Shown here: positions 6,093-6,527 of the stretch, in pieces
Numbering within the stretch: position 1 is the first letter of the stretch
How the letters are laid out: each line of letters opens with the position of its first letter
From: Streptococcus mitis
GTDB lineage: Bacteria; Bacillota; Bacilli; Lactobacillales; Streptococcaceae
Assembly: GCF_023109105.1 (NCBI RefSeq)
Contig: NZ_JALDTZ010000028.1
Span: 1-6,527 of the forward strand
Reading direction: 5' to 3'
DNA length: 6,527 bases
Position numbers and translations under genes: made by a program
The notes under the pieces: generated by a model
Database searches by the model: none
What the model was told of the DNA's origin: nothing
What the model saw: only the letters and a program-made list of their open reading frames with translations

Positions 6093-6527
6093 ATGTTTAA
6101 AAAATTATATGAAGAAGTCCAAGGAATTGTATATAAGTGTAGAAATGAATACTACCTTCATTTATGGGAGCTATCGGATTGGGACCAAGAGGGAATGATT
6201 TGCTTACATGAATTGATTAGTAAAGAAGAAGGGTTGGTAGAAGATATTTCTCGTTTAAGGAAATACTTCAAAACTAAGTTCCGGAATCGGATTTTAGATT
6301 ATATCCGTAAGCAAGAAAGTCAAAAACGAAGATATGATAAAGAACCCTATGAAGAAGTAGGTGAGATTAGTCATCGTATCAGTGAGGGAGGACTCTGGCT
6401 GGATGATTACTATCTCTTTCATGAAACACTAAGAGATTATAGAAGCAAACAAAGTAAAGACAAACAAGAAGAGTTAGAACGCGTCTTAAGAAATGAACGC
6501 TTCCGAGGACGTCAAAGAGTGCTAAGG
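6093..6527 (+). CDS. comX: ComX (SigX), competence-specific sigma factor; 3' end cut by the window
   Basis: ComX is the alternative sigma factor that directs RNA polymerase to late competence genes with the cin-box, turning on DNA uptake and recombination. The window holds 145 codons (MFKKLYEEVQ to GRQRVLR) with no stop. The pneumococcal protein is about 159 residues, so about 14 C-terminal residues lie outside. Core segments: NEYYLHLWELSDWDQEG (about 18-34), the basic LRKYFKTKFRNRILDYIRKQ (55-74, region 2-like) and KQSKDKQEELERVLRNERFRG (about 119-139, region 4-like). The start is fixed by AGAAAGGGGA (6078-6087), 5 nt before the ATG. Small differences from the pneumococcal protein (such as F2, K4, D31) suggest a relative. 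Pneumococci carry two comX copies, each near an rRNA operon, so a tRNA-Glu/rRNA cluster may follow. Confidence 0.95.
   Translation, partial: MFKKLYEEVQGIVYKCRNEYYLHLWELSDWDQEGMICLHELISKEEGLVEDISRLRKYFKTKFRNRILDYIRKQESQKRRYDKEPYEEVGEISHRISEGGLWLDDYYLFHETLRDYRSKQSKDKQEELERVLRNERFRGRQRVLR

Noticed and set aside
1..6527. BOX, RUP or IS elements, CRISPR arrays, tRNA or rRNA genes
   Set aside because: I saw no BOX modules, terminal inverted repeats with transposase frames, regularly spaced repeats or tRNA/rRNA sequence. The expected rRNA cluster, if present, lies beyond the right edge.

Overview
This window is a conserved core-chromosome block of a mitis-group Streptococcus, close to S. pneumoniae or S. 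mitis. The evidence is AT-rich Gram-positive codon usage, strong purine Shine-Dalgarno sites, and the gene order rqcP(yabO) - divIC - small ORF - serine hydrolase - tilS - hpt - ftsH - comX. FtsH and ComX resemble the pneumococcal proteins as I remember them, with scattered substitutions (FtsH N-terminal periphery, ComX start MFKKLYEEVQ). I therefore lean towards a non-pneumococcal mitis-group strain, but that judgement rests on memory and not on an alignment.

Layout. Positions 1-120 hold an unassigned edge, possibly the end of mfd, with two adjacent hairpins (29-81). An extended -10 promoter (133-141) starts a tightly packed operon on the + strand. It contains rqcP (162-428), divIC (421-789, 8-nt overlap), a 40-codon unassigned gene (794-916), a secreted serine beta-lactamase/PBP-fold protein (909-2177, 8-nt overlap) and tilS (2174-3451, 4-nt overlap). 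A very good sigma-A-type promoter lies inside the last codons of tilS (3386-3414) and probably gives hpt (3456-3998) and ftsH (4014-5972) their own transcription. An intrinsic terminator (5977-6001) closes the unit. Immediately after its T-run comes a ComE-type direct repeat (6004-6033), a candidate -10 (6066-6071) and comX (6093 to the window edge, 14 codons short of the usual length).

How the genes fit together. The operon mixes ribosome rescue (RqcP), division septum assembly (DivIC), a cell-surface serine enzyme, tRNA-Ile decoding (TilS), purine salvage (Hpt) and membrane protein quality control (FtsH). These are growth-linked housekeeping functions rather than one pathway. comX is a separate, competence-induced unit encoding the alternative sigma factor for late competence genes.

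I see no mobile element, CRISPR array, prophage or defence system, and no clearly new multi-gene system. The least understood items are the 40-aa conserved-looking peptide, the serine hydrolase with a KIG triad and no visible class A deacylation glutamate, and the paired hairpins at the left edge. There is no gene-free stretch longer than 300 bases.
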